Below, piece after piece: positions 22,433 to 34,036 of a stretch of DNA of 64,000 nucleotides. This stretch comes from Physcomitrium patens (taxonomy: Eukaryota > Streptophyta > Bryopsida > Funariales > Funariaceae), in assembly GCF_000002425.4 (NCBI RefSeq), contig NC_037274.1, positions 186,001-250,000 on the forward strand, in the 5' to 3' direction. The notes under the pieces were generated by a model, which did no database searches, was not told the origin of the DNA, and was given only the letters and a program-made list of their open reading frames with translations. Positions within the stretch are counted from its first letter, which is position 1. Each line of letters begins with the position of its first letter. Made by a program: the position numbers and the translations under genes.

Positions 22433-25279
22433 ATGGCGAAGAAGGAAGAGGATGAGACCCGCACTGGGAAGAAGCGCCGGGAGATGCCGGCTCAGGTTGT
22501 GGAGAGCGATGATGAGAGCGAGGAGAGTGACGATGACGTGATGGGGGATGAATTTGAGGGGCTGGCTGAAGAGTTGGACAGTGACGAGGAGGACGAGGTG
22601 GTTGGCGAGAGCGATGAGGAAGAAGACGAAGATGAAGACGAGGAGGAGATGCCTGAGGGAGTGAGGAGGTTGATGGGGCGGATCATGCAGCGCTCAAGTG
22701 GGAAGCAGTTGGCGCGGAAAGAAGCGGGGATGTGTTCGGAGGAATCGGATATGGACTCCATGGAAGGTAGCCGGAGTCGGAGTGAGGAGGATTTGCGTGA
22801 TATAGGCAGTGCAAGGAGGTTGGATGATGATGACGATACAGGGGATAGCGCTTGGAAAGTGACAGAGGTCGAGGCAGAAGGGGGCGGCTCTGGAAATCCT
22901 GCGCCCAGTTCCAGCTTGGCGGCGGACTTGGTAGCTGATACGGAGAAAAGGGATGAGATTGCGACTGGGAGTGGCACCAGCAATTTTGCTCCGGCGGAGG
23001 GCTCGGATGGTAAAGAAGACGAGAGTGAAGGAGAGGATGTGATGGAGACCGATGATGAGGGTGAGGGTGAGGACAATGACGAAGGTGAAGTGGGGAGTCA
23101 GAGTGAGGAAGAGGCTTCAGTATCGCTAGATGGCGGGTCTGACAGCGAGGCGGGTAGTGATGGTAAAGATGACGCTACAAAATCTTCTGCTTATAGTCGC
23201 GCCTTCAGTAAAATTCTGCAAAGCAAAGCAGCCAAGGAGTCCGATACTGTGAGTGAAATGTCATAACGCAGCTTCCTAGCTTCCGGTTTTTGTCTCTGCT
23301 GAATACTGTCTGCATTTTTGGGATTAGTCTTGCTTGACCTACATTTGTTGTGCAGCATTGCACTGGTGCTTCCTTCTTTCAACACAAGTTATATTGTCGC
23401 CTTTGCTGAGTATTTTGTTTTTTGTCGCAGGGACCCGTATTGGCAGCAAGGCAGACACTTGTTGCCAGGAAACTTAATGAGGAAGCGGAGGATACTAAGG
23501 AGAAGAAAGAAAGTAAAAAGGAAAAAAGAGAGGTACTTCTTTGGTGATTTCACTCATCTTTGTACGCATTGCTTGAATTCCATGTTGGAATCAATTCTGT
23601 TTGAGAACATTTTTCTCCACCTGAAGGTCAAGGTTAATTGTCAGCTATAACATCTTCCCAGCCAGAGTTGAGAAGTTTGGAGTTGCTTGCAATTGTTGAT
23701 ATCCGATTGTGTGCTCTCAGATTTTGCTCCTCTATCATGTCAATGAATCATAGCTGCTTGGTAGCTTTCTATCAAATCAGAGAACTGTATACCTTAGATA
23801 AAATAACTAGCTGCACAGAATCTTTTTCACTGCATTTTTGTTGGTAGTGGTATCTGGGACATTACTATAATTCGGTCCATATTATTTTGTCTGACCACAA
23901 GTCTTACATGATTAACGTGGTTATGTCACGCGCTTACAGCTTCGAGAGAAGGCACACCTGATTCCCCAGACATATGCGAATACTAAAGAAAAAGAACTCG
24001 TAAAGTTGGCGACAAGAGGAGGTGTTTATCTTACAGTATTTTCATTGATGGCTCATCAATTTTAAGTATAGTTAAATTGTTTATTAGGAGTGCACAATAA
24101 AACCATTTGTCTGTTGCTTTATGTTAATTATTTATTAGTTTTTATGAATGTCATTTTGGTTGGTCATTTACTCAACTACACTCTGTTTACATGTTCTGGC
24201 GTGGGTGTTTTTCTTGGAGAACAGTGGTGAAGCTTTTCAACGCGGTAATTACCTATATCATTTTCCCGATATGCAGTTAGTATATTGTATTGTTCGATAG
24301 TTTTTAGTGCATGCAATTCTTCTTTGGAGGTTTCCTTGTATCGAGCTTAGGATTCTGTCGGACATTATTAGAACTCCTAATATAGACGCTTCTGATGTTG
24401 TTGAGGGTGTTTTCTAATAAATATCTAAGTAGGTGTGATATCGGTTATTGTACTTTATTTTGTGCAGGTAAGTAAAGCCCAGAAGGTGCAAGCCAGTGGA
24501 GACGGTCGGGACGCTAAAGGTAGATTGAGTAGGTCGAACAGTTTTTTGTGTGGAATTCTTTAACATACAGAAGCACGATTCTATTTCAACTCCATCATCG
24601 GTTAGTATCTTGCAAGAAAAAGCTTAATTTTGACTGTCCGGATTGCAGTGGTTGCCAAGCAGAGCAAGTCGGTCTTTTTAGCTGAAGTTAGAGGCAACTC
24701 CAGTTCTGCCGGTGTCGGTAGTAAACGGGGTTTGCTCTCATCCTCAACACAGCCTTTCAAGTTTGGAGCAGTTGAAGCGCAGGTGTGTTCCGGATGTACA
24801 ATCCTCTGTTGGAAGTTTTTCTTGAAAGTCTACTTTTGTAGTAAAGGAATTTTGGTTTTCCCGGTTTAAATTGTAACACCTAATCAGAGATTTTGGAATT
24901 TGGGGATTTCGCAGAATCAGCCAACATCTCGGTGGTCTGTTGTTAAAGATGATTTTATGCTTGGTAAACAGAAGCTGAAAGATTGGGACAAGGTGAGTCA
25001 CTGCCATATGAGGTCTTTGGCGCAAATCCTATAGTGTAGTTTTGTGGTTTGAGGAAATGTTTACTACGAATATTAGGCCAGGCTGTTTAGCGGCAACTAC
25101 AAGGTGCTTGGTAGTTCACAAACAATTCTCTGGTTTGATTGTGACGTTGGTTGTTCTTGACTTCAATGTAAGCATTTAACTGAGTTAGTGTACGCAGATT
25201 CATACCCACTTATTGCGTGAGTTTATTGTGCCAATTGTATTGTCAGGATGAGGAGATGGGCGATGCAACAGAAGTTTAA
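22433..25279 (+). CDS. RRP15: RRP15-like ribosomal RNA processing protein, 8 exons
   Basis: Exons 22433-23248, 23431-23532, 23940-24021, 24225-24244, 24468-24519, 24649-24782, 24915-24992 and 25247-25279, all with GT-AG introns and phases that agree, give 438 residues. RRP15 family proteins act in the nucleolus in 60S pre-ribosome maturation (yeast Rrp15 is needed for 27S pre-rRNA processing). Residues ~1-245 are a highly acidic Glu/Asp/Ser/Gly-rich tail. The conserved core follows: AFSKILQSK, a basic-acidic helix (~275-320), ELVKLATRG joined to VVKLFNA (~335-340), and the C-terminal signature RWSVVKDDFMLG...KLKDWDK (~408-428). The ATG at 22433 has a good context (GCGAGATGGCG). Exon 4 is only 20 nt. 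The long acidic N-terminus is larger than in yeast or animals. Flanks are AT-rich; no operon-like neighbour. Confidence 0.88.
24225..24244 (+). other. 20-nt micro-exon of the RRP15-like gene
   Basis: Bounded by ACAG on the left and GTAATT on the right. It completes the codon split by exon 3 and encodes VVKLFNA with it, the most conserved motif of the family. Skipping it would shift the frame, so it must be included for a full protein. Confidence 0.75.
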
Positions 25280-26616
25280 CTAGTGAACAACCGAATCGCT
25301 GGAGGCCGGAGATTGGACGTTGATGATAATGATTGATCCGAATCAGAGGCTCCTATTTTGTCGAGAGCACCACATTACTCGAGTGTTGCTAGTTTTGATG
25401 ATCAATGTATTTGTTCCAGCTAATGTTCATCGACTAGTCATTCTAGCTGCTGTTCTTTTGATGAGGAATCACTTCAAATGGCATTTGGCAGTGGCTGTGC
25501 AGATTCATAGCAACTCCAGATATGGTCAGTTTCCATCTACTGGACTTTTTGAGAGACATTCGTATTATCTATTTTCATAGATTACATCTGCTGCTTGGTA
25601 GAGTAGATTTTTGCTCCATATAAGATTCCAGCCAAAAAATTAGTATCTTCATTTAACTGAGTCAATCGGGGATTATGTAAATGCTGATATGGCACCCCTT
25701 CCTGGGTTAATTCAGAAGATACCACCAATCAACTTCTTGAATCCTGGACCTAGCAAAAAGTATGTTCTAAAGGTGTTTACGGGAGTCACGTGTTATTGAA
25801 TCAGAAGTTATGGATTTTATATTTCAGATCACATTTGATGGCCAGTTAAACTGGTTGTGTGGTAAAGCTGCAGAAGTATGTTGTAAAGGTACCTTAACTT
25901 CCAAATGCCAATTACAGCTGTTCCTCCAAAGCTTGACAATGCGTTGAAGTAAGATTGGCTCGCAGTCGTAACACCTGATAAATTCAAATTGCCTCCGCAG
26001 ATTCTTGGGTGTGAATGCAATCCATCTCTGGTACTGTGATTCTGTATTACAGGTAGACTTTGAAAGCTTCCGATTGGTAAGGTTAAACCGAATAGGAAGG
26101 TTGAAAACGTCTAGTGTGAATCAAATTGTGTAGATACATCGAAGATATTCACCCAAAATTGAGATTAAACCTTTGAAGTTCAAAAAGTTTCCTATTTCCT
26201 TGTTGCCATGTACTGAAGATTGTTAATGACCATGTGTACTTAAAGGAGCTTACCAATCAAAGTCTTTTGAGATATAGCCTTGTGAATGGGTAAACCAAGT
26301 TATTTTTTAATAAAAGATTACTTTCCAACAAATTTATTTGAATATGGTTGATGGAACTTTATATTTATAAATTACAAGTTTAAAGAATATGCAAGTTAAA
26401 GATAACATTGTTAGATAATATTTTTATCATCAGAGGAAATTCTTTGTAAAGATAATATCTTCTATTTATGCATAATGCTTGTACAACAAATCTTGTTGTA
26501 GAATGTATTATTTAACTATTTATCAAATTTGGTAAGTTACTTGGACTTAATAAAATTTTAACCAAAAAACCAAAATGTCTATGGTCTGAACATATTGCTA
26601 ATTACACATTAATGTT

Positions 26617-26653
<37 letters not shown>

Positions 26654-26785
26654 TTTGAATTGAATTGTTCTATTAAAAATAATTGGTTCTTCTATACTTT
26701 TATTAAAGATATTAAATATACATTTCCACATGACCTTTAGTTTCTTAAAATGTCACTTTGGGGTAATTTAATGTATACAATTTAG

Positions 26786-26818
<33 letters not shown>

Positions 26819-27110
26819 TTGAAACTTCTATAATTCCATTATAAAGCCTTGATTCTCATAATTCATCAACAATCATTGAAAATTTTATTTTATCACTGAA
26901 AAAAGTTGTATAGCACTTTTCAATACATTTAATACAACCTCCTATAATGATGTTAATACTTTGTTGTATATTGTTTTAAAATTAACTTCTAAATTATTTC
27001 AACTATTAAAAGAATATATGAATTGTTGATGTTGTATTTAAAATAATATTGTGAACAATATTGTACGTCAAATCATATTAAGGTTTAGGATTTATTGAAA
27101 TGTTCTAAAG
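25280..27110. other. 3' UTR then AT-rich intergenic region with microsatellites
   Basis: The first ~770 bp is of mid GC and may contain the RRP15-like 3' UTR. Beyond ~26280 it is AT-rich, with a (TA)n run at 26620-26648 and an (ATT)n run at 26788-26818. No gene supported. Confidence 0.45.
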
Positions 27111-27448
27111 CGAGGAGCCACTTGAATTTTATGTTCGTCTAACACCAGATACCAGTTAGGTGTCTATTCCGCGACGACCATGCTATCACTAAACATCCAT
27201 ATTTTCATTCATTCTCAATTATCCCATTCATCCATCCATACTAAATATTGAGCCATGTCGTGGGCTACAGAACGCGAGCGGCAGCGACAGCGGCACCAGT
27301 CATGCAAGACCCAACAATGATAGACAAATAAGATCAAAGTGTATTGAAACACTATAGATTCGCATTCTTCAACGAGACTTACACCTTTTGTAATCCATGG
27401 AAAAAACTTCATCTTCTCAAGTCTCTCCCCCCTCACTGCACTTTGTAT

Positions 27449-27844
27449 TTAGCACCACCGAGGCAGCCATTGCGCTAGCGCAAGCGCAGGCCAAGGAGCT
27501 TGGTGGTGCAGGAGTAGGCTGAATCTCGAGGATTCTTTTATGCTTGCAGTAATGAAGAACGGGCCGGTGGGTGCATCATCGGAGTCACGATACATGGCAA
27601 TGTCCATCAAGGTGACGCTAGGATGCAATTCTCTGCACCTTGAGCTGCACACTGAGCTGTCGGCTTTGATGATGGTCTCATTGTTCCCAGTGCTCATGAT
27701 GGTTCCTGATGTGGACTTTTTGACGTTGAGGTTGCGGTTAGTTCCATGAAGGGCGGGCAGAGTCTGTCCGGTCGTGAGCTTTGCCGCTCTAGGAGGATTC
27801 ATGATGATGTAGCATAGATTTACCCTTATTTTGTTTTCTGCCAT
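27449..27844 (-). CDS. Hypothetical small protein, doubtful
   Basis: Open frame of 131 codons from ATG at 27844. No domain recognised; contains PTGPFFITASIKES and an LLHHQAPWPALALAQWLP hydrophobic end. A TATAAATAGG box lies only ~20-30 bases upstream of the ATG (27865-27874), which would give almost no leader. A splice-donor-like AAAGGTGTAAGT further along on the same strand (near 27380) hints it could be one exon of a longer or decayed gene. Mid-GC composition supports former coding use. Low confidence. Confidence 0.22.
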   Translation of the reverse strand: MAENKIRVNLCYIIMNPPRAAKLTTGQTLPALHGTNRNLNVKKSTSGTIMSTGNNETIIKADSSVCSSRCRELHPSVTLMDIAMYRDSDDAPTGPFFITASIKESSRFSLLLHHQAPWPALALAQWLPRWC

Positions 27845-27864
27845 AGGGACATAATGTGTTCATC

Positions 27865-27874
27865 CTATTTATAA
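27865..27874 (-). promoter_or_regulatory. TATA-box-like TATAAATAGG
   Basis: Consensus plant TATA box on the minus strand just before the doubtful small frame at 27449-27844. It may be chance. Confidence 0.3.
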
Positions 27875-27959
27875 TTCAATTTCACGAGAAACAGCAACGT
27901 CCAATTTCAAGAATTCATCTAGTACATTAACAAAAAGCTCTGATTCGGAATACTGCGGC

Positions 27960-28250
27960 CGGACTGAGTACTAGTCGGTAAGGTTCTCCAAGGTGAGGTT
28001 GATGGCAGCAAGAAGGAGAAATAGGGCACTGATGCCATTGACTGTATCGTTGTCTAGAGCGAAGACATGATTGGACATCACACAAACATCACCATCTGAG
28101 CGTTGGTATTTGCTGGATGCGCGTATTTTAGCTTTTCAAGGAGCAGCCCTAGCACATTCCAGAATCAACCAGTTGAACCCAAAGTGTCTTGAAACACGCT
28201 TGAATATCACCGTATCACTGTCACCAAAGGTAAACTTGTGCCGATGGGCT
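27960..28250 (-). pseudogene. Possible coding remnant, unidentified
   Basis: On the minus strand the translation reads protein-like (SDTVIFKRVSRHFGFNWLIL, later SSKYQRSDGDVCVMSNHVF and a hydrophobic end GISALFLLLAAINLTLENL) with one in-frame stop between the two parts. The stop could be a decayed codon or mark an intron I cannot place. No family recognised. Composition is less AT-rich than the surroundings. Confidence 0.2.
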
Positions 28251-28478
28251 TGTGGACAGGCGAAACCGGCAGCTAGTTATGAATCAGGCTGATTTGCCTC
28301 TAAGGAATCAGCTTCTAAGTATTCTTTTGGGGTTCATCCTCGTGTGCTGCTGTCAATACTATAAACGTCGATTTTGTTGTCTTGTGATACACAATCAACT
28401 TCTCCAGGTTGTTAATTCAAGAGAACTAAAGCAGAGCTGGTGACAATTTCTCTCTACAACAAATGGTGGCCTATAGCA

Positions 28479-28668
28479 TGTAAGATGCTAGATTCATATT
28501 GGACTGAGGGAACGAGGCCGTGGATAGGGCCGTAAACTGATTCAAAAAGTAGTACAATAAGCAAGGATTAAATACTGCCTGGTAGAAGGTTCCGCCCCCA
28601 TGAATGAGAACGAGATGATCGATTTAGTTGGATGTAACCCCAAGAGGAGGAGGGCATGGTTGTTAACA
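28479..28668 (-). repeat. 3' LTR of element E
   Basis: 190 bp, TGTAAG...GTTAACA on the plus strand; matches 31356-31546 along its whole length (ACTGATTCAAAAAGTA, CTGGTAGAAGGTT). Confidence 0.75.
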
Positions 28669-28689
28669 CCCCCTCTTGTACTCATCATT

Positions 28690-29170
28690 GATGTTGTGAG
28701 AGAGAACTATAGACATGGACGAGCTTTGGCAAGTGCGTGTGAGTAATTTTCATTTTAATTTTTGTTTGGAAGTAAGAGATGCTATAGGGTTGAATGGCCT
28801 GTGAATTGGATGCTGTGACTTTTGTTGATGATGGTAGTTGAGTGCCAATGATGACGACGAGTTGGATGCTGAAGCCAAGGGAATAACAGGTATGTTTGTG
28901 CTCTCTAGTGCGTTATTTGGGGTTACCGCCGCTGAGTCTGTGGCCGGCATTGGGTTAGGTTGTAGTGAGCTTTTGTTGCTTGGGCCTAATTTGAAATTAG
29001 TTAGTATCATGTTTTCCACAATTTGTAGGTGAGGTGGTAAAGATTTGTGTGTCGCAATAGAGTGGAATTCTGCTAGAGGTGCAAAATGTACATCTTTAGA
29101 AATGATGACGCCCTTGGTTTCCGGATTGTAGCAACGAAAGGCCTTCGTTTATCATCTGTACTCAGGTAAA
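28690..29170 (+). other. Exon-like host segment inside element E
   Basis: Opposite to the element's own sense there is a short ATG frame (MDELWQVR, from about 28715), then a donor-like GTGAGT, an acceptor-like GATGGTAG, the frame LSANDDDELDAEAKGITG (about 28831-28889) and a donor-like GTATGT. Base composition is closer to the host genes than to the element. This could be a host gene fragment picked up by, or inserted in, the element. No gene family recognised. It lies right next to the 3' LTR. Confidence 0.25.
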
Positions 29171-29256
29171 AACACTAGTGTAAACGACTATCTAACTTGC
29201 CTTTTCCTGGTTTAGTGTCAACTACATAAATCGAGGATTTAAAAATATATAATTGA

Positions 29257-29385
29257 GATACATTAGGTTTGATGCCTAAGAATAGTTTGTCAATTTTTTG
29301 GTACATTAGGTTTGATGCTTAAGAATAGTTTGTCAATTTTTTGGTACATTAGGTTTGATGCCTAAGAATAGTTTGCCACAAAACA
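29257..29385 (+). repeat. 43-bp tandem repeat, about 2.9 copies
   Basis: Unit GTACATTAGGTTTGATGCCT... ending in AATTTTTTG, nearly identical between copies; lies within element E. Confidence 0.85.
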
Positions 29386-29628
29386 AGTTGATTATAATAG
29401 TGGCTGTGCAGATAGCTTCTACCCATATAATTTCAAGTAGTTCTCTGTCCAATAGAAGACATCGAGTGATATCTATATGAAAACAATTTCTTTCTTTCTT
29501 TTTTATCTTTTATTTATTTATTTATTTTTATATTGAAGTGTATATGGTTGAGAAAAGCGACGGTTAATGTCGTGATTTGCACATTAATTGTCTATTTTTT
29601 TTGAAGTGTGTTCTCCATCTTAGGATGC

Positions 29629-29631
<3 letters not shown>

Positions 29632-29660
<29 letters not shown>
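29632..29660 (+). repeat. (TA)n microsatellite
   Basis: Uninterrupted TA dinucleotides. Confidence 0.9.
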
Positions 29661-29663
<3 letters not shown>

Positions 29664-31065
29664 GTTTCCTACTTCTTTTTAGAATATCTTGAATTTATTG
29701 ATAGCTTCATTTTTCTCAATATAAAGTAAACAAAGATTTTTTGGAAAAGTCTTTTGACTATGCCAAACTCTATCATTTTTCTTAATTCTTCATAATAAAA
29801 GTGCCCTAATTGTTTATGTAAAAACATTGTTTTTGACATATGGAATTTTGTATAGGTTAACACCTCATTGGAATTGATCATGGTGTCTCTCTTGAGTTGG
29901 TAAAAGCCATTCACATAATCTCTTTCAGCTATGGCTATTAGCCAACAAAAAAACAAGTTCTTTTTGAATACTTGACAAGTAAATAATATTATTCATTTTT
30001 TATATTTTACTTGTCAAGAAAATTGCAACATTGCCTACACTTATAATGTTGTGATCATATTTTCTAATAGACGTGCTTTTTGTTTTGCTGCTATATTTTA
30101 TGGAAGAAAAGACATTAGAACTACCCGAGATATGATGACATGCTTCCAAATCTAGGTACCAAGAGATAAGAGAGCAAATATTGTGAGGTTTATTTTAGCA
30201 TATTAGACTTCAATGACATGCAATGCTAAGTGGTCTTCTTTAGTTGAGTATTCTTTTAATTGTCATCTAAAGTTATATTGTTCATTGAAATAATATTCTT
30301 CAATGTTGTTGATTTGAATATTGTGGTTTTTGCCCTTATTGTCATGAAATTTCAACTCTAGTTTCTTCAATTTTTTAATGAGGGTTTTGATGTCTCTTTC
30401 AATGTTGGCTTAATTTGACTGATTTGATCCTTTGTGCATAGGTCTTTATTGATTATAATCACTTCTAAATCCTCCATTAGGTCCTAGATATCTTTTGTTG
30501 TGATTCTTGAAATTCTTTTGATATGAGCTTCTATTAGAGTAGTTGTTCTCATATCCACATCCTCCAAAGTGAGAAGTTTTGTGATTGGATACTCTCAAGT
30601 GATGATTGCCTAGGTATTTGCTAGATCCTTGTGAGTTTTAGTATATTGGACATCCTCATTGATTCATCATACAACCACAATTATATGGTTAGTGCGTATG
30701 TTTGCAGGTCAAAAGTACATTTTCTTATTTATCATCTCCTTTTTATATTTTTCTTATTAATTCCACAATCATGGTGTATAGCTTAAACTCCTTGTATTTT
30801 GATAATTTTTCATCTAGATTCATTTACTTTAAGATATCATATTCTTTTAGTAAATTATTTAAGATGTACTAGAGCATGATTGCTTTAGATAAAAGAACAT
30901 TCACTTCATGCAAACAATTTGATGTTCCTATTATTTCCATAAGATATTCATTTATACTCATTGAACTAGTATTTTTAGTTTTAAAAAACTTTTCCATGAG
31001 ATGTACTTTGAAGAAGTTATTATTAACTTCATACATTGATTTAAAGTATTGCCAACACTTACAAG

Positions 31066-31279
31066 GTTGTCTCTCTTGTTTTGTCTTGCTATTGCCTTTA
31101 GAATCAATCTCACCAATCTTTTCACTTTCTTGTTTTGTTTTTCTATTGTCTTTAAAGTTAGACTCAACCATCCTTTCTCTCTCTTGTTTTGTCTTGCTAT
31201 TGCCTTTGAAATGAGACTCAACCAACCTTTCTTTCTCTTGTTTTGTTTTGCTATTGCCTTTGAAATCAGACTTAGCCAT
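31066..31279 (-). repeat. 51-bp tandem repeat in E gag (four units)
   Basis: Four in-frame 17-residue units of the pattern ES-x-FKGNSKTKQERERMV on the minus strand, strongly basic and polar. They sit at the N-terminal side of the gag fragment. Expansion probably happened after insertion or in a non-autonomous lineage. Confidence 0.75.
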
Positions 31280-31355
31280 GATGCATCTAGAAACTTATGT
31301 TTCTCATAATCTAATTGATGAAACTATTTGTCCAAGGGGACCTGCTTTGATACCA

Positions 31356-31546
31356 TGTAGGGCACTACAGACATATTGGACTAAGGGAACAAGGCCGTGA
31401 ACAGGATCTTAAACTGATTCAAAAAGTAATACAACAAGGAGGGGTTTAAATACTTTCTGGTAGAAGGTTACGCCTCCACGGATGAGAACAGGACGAATGA
31501 TTTAGATGGATGTAGCCCTAAGAGGAGGAAGGCACAGTTGCTAACA
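31356..31546 (-). repeat. 5' LTR of element E
   Basis: 191 bp, TGTAGG...GCTAACA on the plus strand, next to the primer site at 31344-31355. Confidence 0.75.
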
Positions 31547-32056
31547 CAACATGATAGAAATTGAAACAGCACTGGTCACGCCTTTCAAGCTTCCGTTTGC
31601 AGCACAAATGTTCTCCATCGATTGTAAACTAGTTGGCATAGAAATTTGAATGCAAGGGTGCAATTTCCGAGTGTGCAGTCAACCGCATCCAACATGACTC
31701 AGTCTGTTTGGATGAAAATAAAAAAACACATGCTTCAAATATGTTCCATTCTCCTATTACCCGACAATCAGCAATAAGCAAAAGATTGCTGCATGGATTC
31801 TGCCACTCTGATTGTGAAGTCTAACAAAGATCCAGAGTAGGCGAGGCACTGCGGAAGCAGCAAAGTACCCGATATTAGCAGAATGAGCATCCGAAAGGGT
31901 GAACTCTTCCAAATTATCGTTGTTGACTGGAGGCAAGGAGTTGGAGAAAATAAATTGAATATTGAATATTGCTACCCAAAACAGCTGTACCACGCAATGC
32001 AGCACGATTTCGGCGTTTGATGGTGGGATGAAGTCAAGGACTCATCAAATGCACAC
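31547..32056 (-). other. Region downstream of HCF164-like gene, probable 3' UTR
   Basis: Mid-GC sequence between element E and the stop codon of the HCF164-like gene. An 82-codon frame on the minus strand here shows no motif and is taken as 3' UTR. Confidence 0.4.
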
Positions 32057-33993
32057 TCAGTTTTCACTATGACTTCTGGGTCCAACAAGTTGGGGAGCCT
32101 GCCTACTGTCAGCTGATGAAAAGCTACCGACAACACTAGAATGAGGAACAGCTGTCTCGCCCTTCGCCAAAGCCATGACATTTTCACGAAGAAATTTTGG
32201 TGGCAGACGGCCAACAATATTTCCTTCCTCGTTTCCTTTCGCATCAAGAAAAGCAAAGTGAGGGATTCCCTCCACTCCAAATTCATCCAACTCTGGTTCC
32301 CATTTGGGGTTATCCACGTTCAGCATCACAAAGTTAATCCGGTCTCTGCAAGAAAGGTCCGGCTTTTCGTTCAGACCAGAGGAAAAACTTGCCAGAGCAA
32401 ATGTCAATGTTCACAGAAGATGTAACCACAATCGAAGCCAGAATCATATGCAGTGAGGTAGGCTGCGCGTGAATTTGATATGGTTAGCCTAATTCTATCA
32501 ACTGACGCAGAACTTGAGGTTAATGTGAAAGTAGCACCCAACTGACCACGGTAACGTATCTAAAGCATCGACATGATCTAGGCATTAGTCAGGCGGCCAA
32601 TATTTGTTATGCCAGTTGCTGCAGTTCTGGAATAAATAAATGCAGTCACTCAGTCACTCATGAGTACCAGAATTTGAGTAGCTTAGGGATTCGATTAATC
32701 ACCCCAACACGAAGAGCTGAAGTGTGCATGTGTGTGAGTTTTTGTCTGAAATTTGAGTTGGAACTGGCTAGATACTGTAAGATTAGACGAGGAACTGTGA
32801 AGGATTCAAAAAATGGAAGTAAGATTGCCATACCTGTACTCCTCCTCTACTTGATAGACATCCTTGGCCATTTCGCGGCATACTTCACACCAATCAGCGT
32901 AAAATTCAACTACTGTCGGTCGACCATTTGCCAGCGCCTGTCCAAAACCAAAACATCCGGGCATGAGATAGCAGATCAATCTCCAGAGACGTAGACATTT
33001 TAAAAAATTGATTAATCGAATCAATCGCCCAATGTCAGAACCGTGTTCAGAATATACGCCGTAATAAAATACTTAGGTTATCAACTGACGCTATGCTATA
33101 CAGCAAGTCTGGGGCATGCCATTTGACATCTTCATTTTCCACAATGTAACGAAGACTATATTCCCGTAACTTCTTTAGGAAAGGCACTTGCACCTAAATT
33201 TATGATATTAGAGATAACATCGTCATACCCACTGACATGATTTTCAGTAAAAAAGACATGACCGCTTCCTAGAATGCTGGAGGATAAGTCTGTTTCTATC
33301 TATTTTTCAAAGTCACAATCCACGATAGATATGACCAAGATTGTGTGATGTTAGTACCGATGGGCACATTAGGTCACTCGCTGTAAGGTGCGTAGTGAAT
33401 TTCCCACAACTTCTGAGTATTCACAACAAAGCCCAGTTTGAAGTACAGAAACATTATGGACTTTCCACTTGCTACTCCTACTAACTAGCAGCCCTTAGAA
33501 GGTACACAAAGATGGCCCCGCGCATTGGCAAGGAAAGAAGGTAAAACGATTGAAGCTAGCATACTCTTTGTATGGCATTCTGCTCGGCCAGATTCAACCA
33601 CGAGAAACCATGACGAGTGAAGTACCTCTTCATAAGGAACAGCATTAGCGGAAAGCTGGCTTAAACCAGGTCGAGCGACTCCTTCTAGTCTCCCAGAAAC
33701 GAAGAGGCCAACTGCAAAAACTACTGATCCTAGAGCAATTAGACGATTCATTTGCTTTGACGGTCCGATTTGTTGAAAAACTTCTACTGGAGTTGCATTC
33801 TCCTTTGCGGTTTCCGAAGCAACTTGCGTCACTTCTTCTGTTTCTTTCTGGCACCAAAGGAAAGGCCAGCAGAATCAGCATATTTCACGTGCACATCACA
33901 GACATGATCAAAGAGCTACGGCATGGATTTCTAGCACGAAAACCCATAACAGTCATACAAAGCAGTAAATATCTAACAAAAACAACAAAGCTC

Positions 33994-34036
<43 letters not shown>

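Larger units (their letters stand above)
28479..31546 (-). mobile_element. Copia-type element E, old, shortened and broken
   Basis: LTR-like repeats of ~190 bp at 28479-28668 and 31356-31546 bracket ~2.7 kb. In minus orientation the 5' LTR is followed directly by TGGTATCAAAGC (31344-31355), a near-exact initiator tRNA-Met primer site, and the 3' LTR is preceded by a purine tract (ACAAGAGGGGG). Inside are a copia gag part (about 30869-31279, with MYEVNNNFFKVHLMEKFFKTK), a gag-pre-integrase-like piece (about 29669-29956, with HKQLGHFYYEELRKM) and little else, so most of pol is missing. It is heavily broken. LTRs differ by about 15% by eye, so it is old. Flanking pentamers do not match clearly. 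Confidence 0.75.

Noticed and set aside
22492-23076. 194-codon serine-rich minus-strand frame
   Set aside because: Shadow of the acidic Glu/Asp-rich first exon of the RRP15-like gene.
31757-32005. 82-codon minus-strand frame after the HCF164-like stop
   Set aside because: No motif, lies in the probable 3' UTR.
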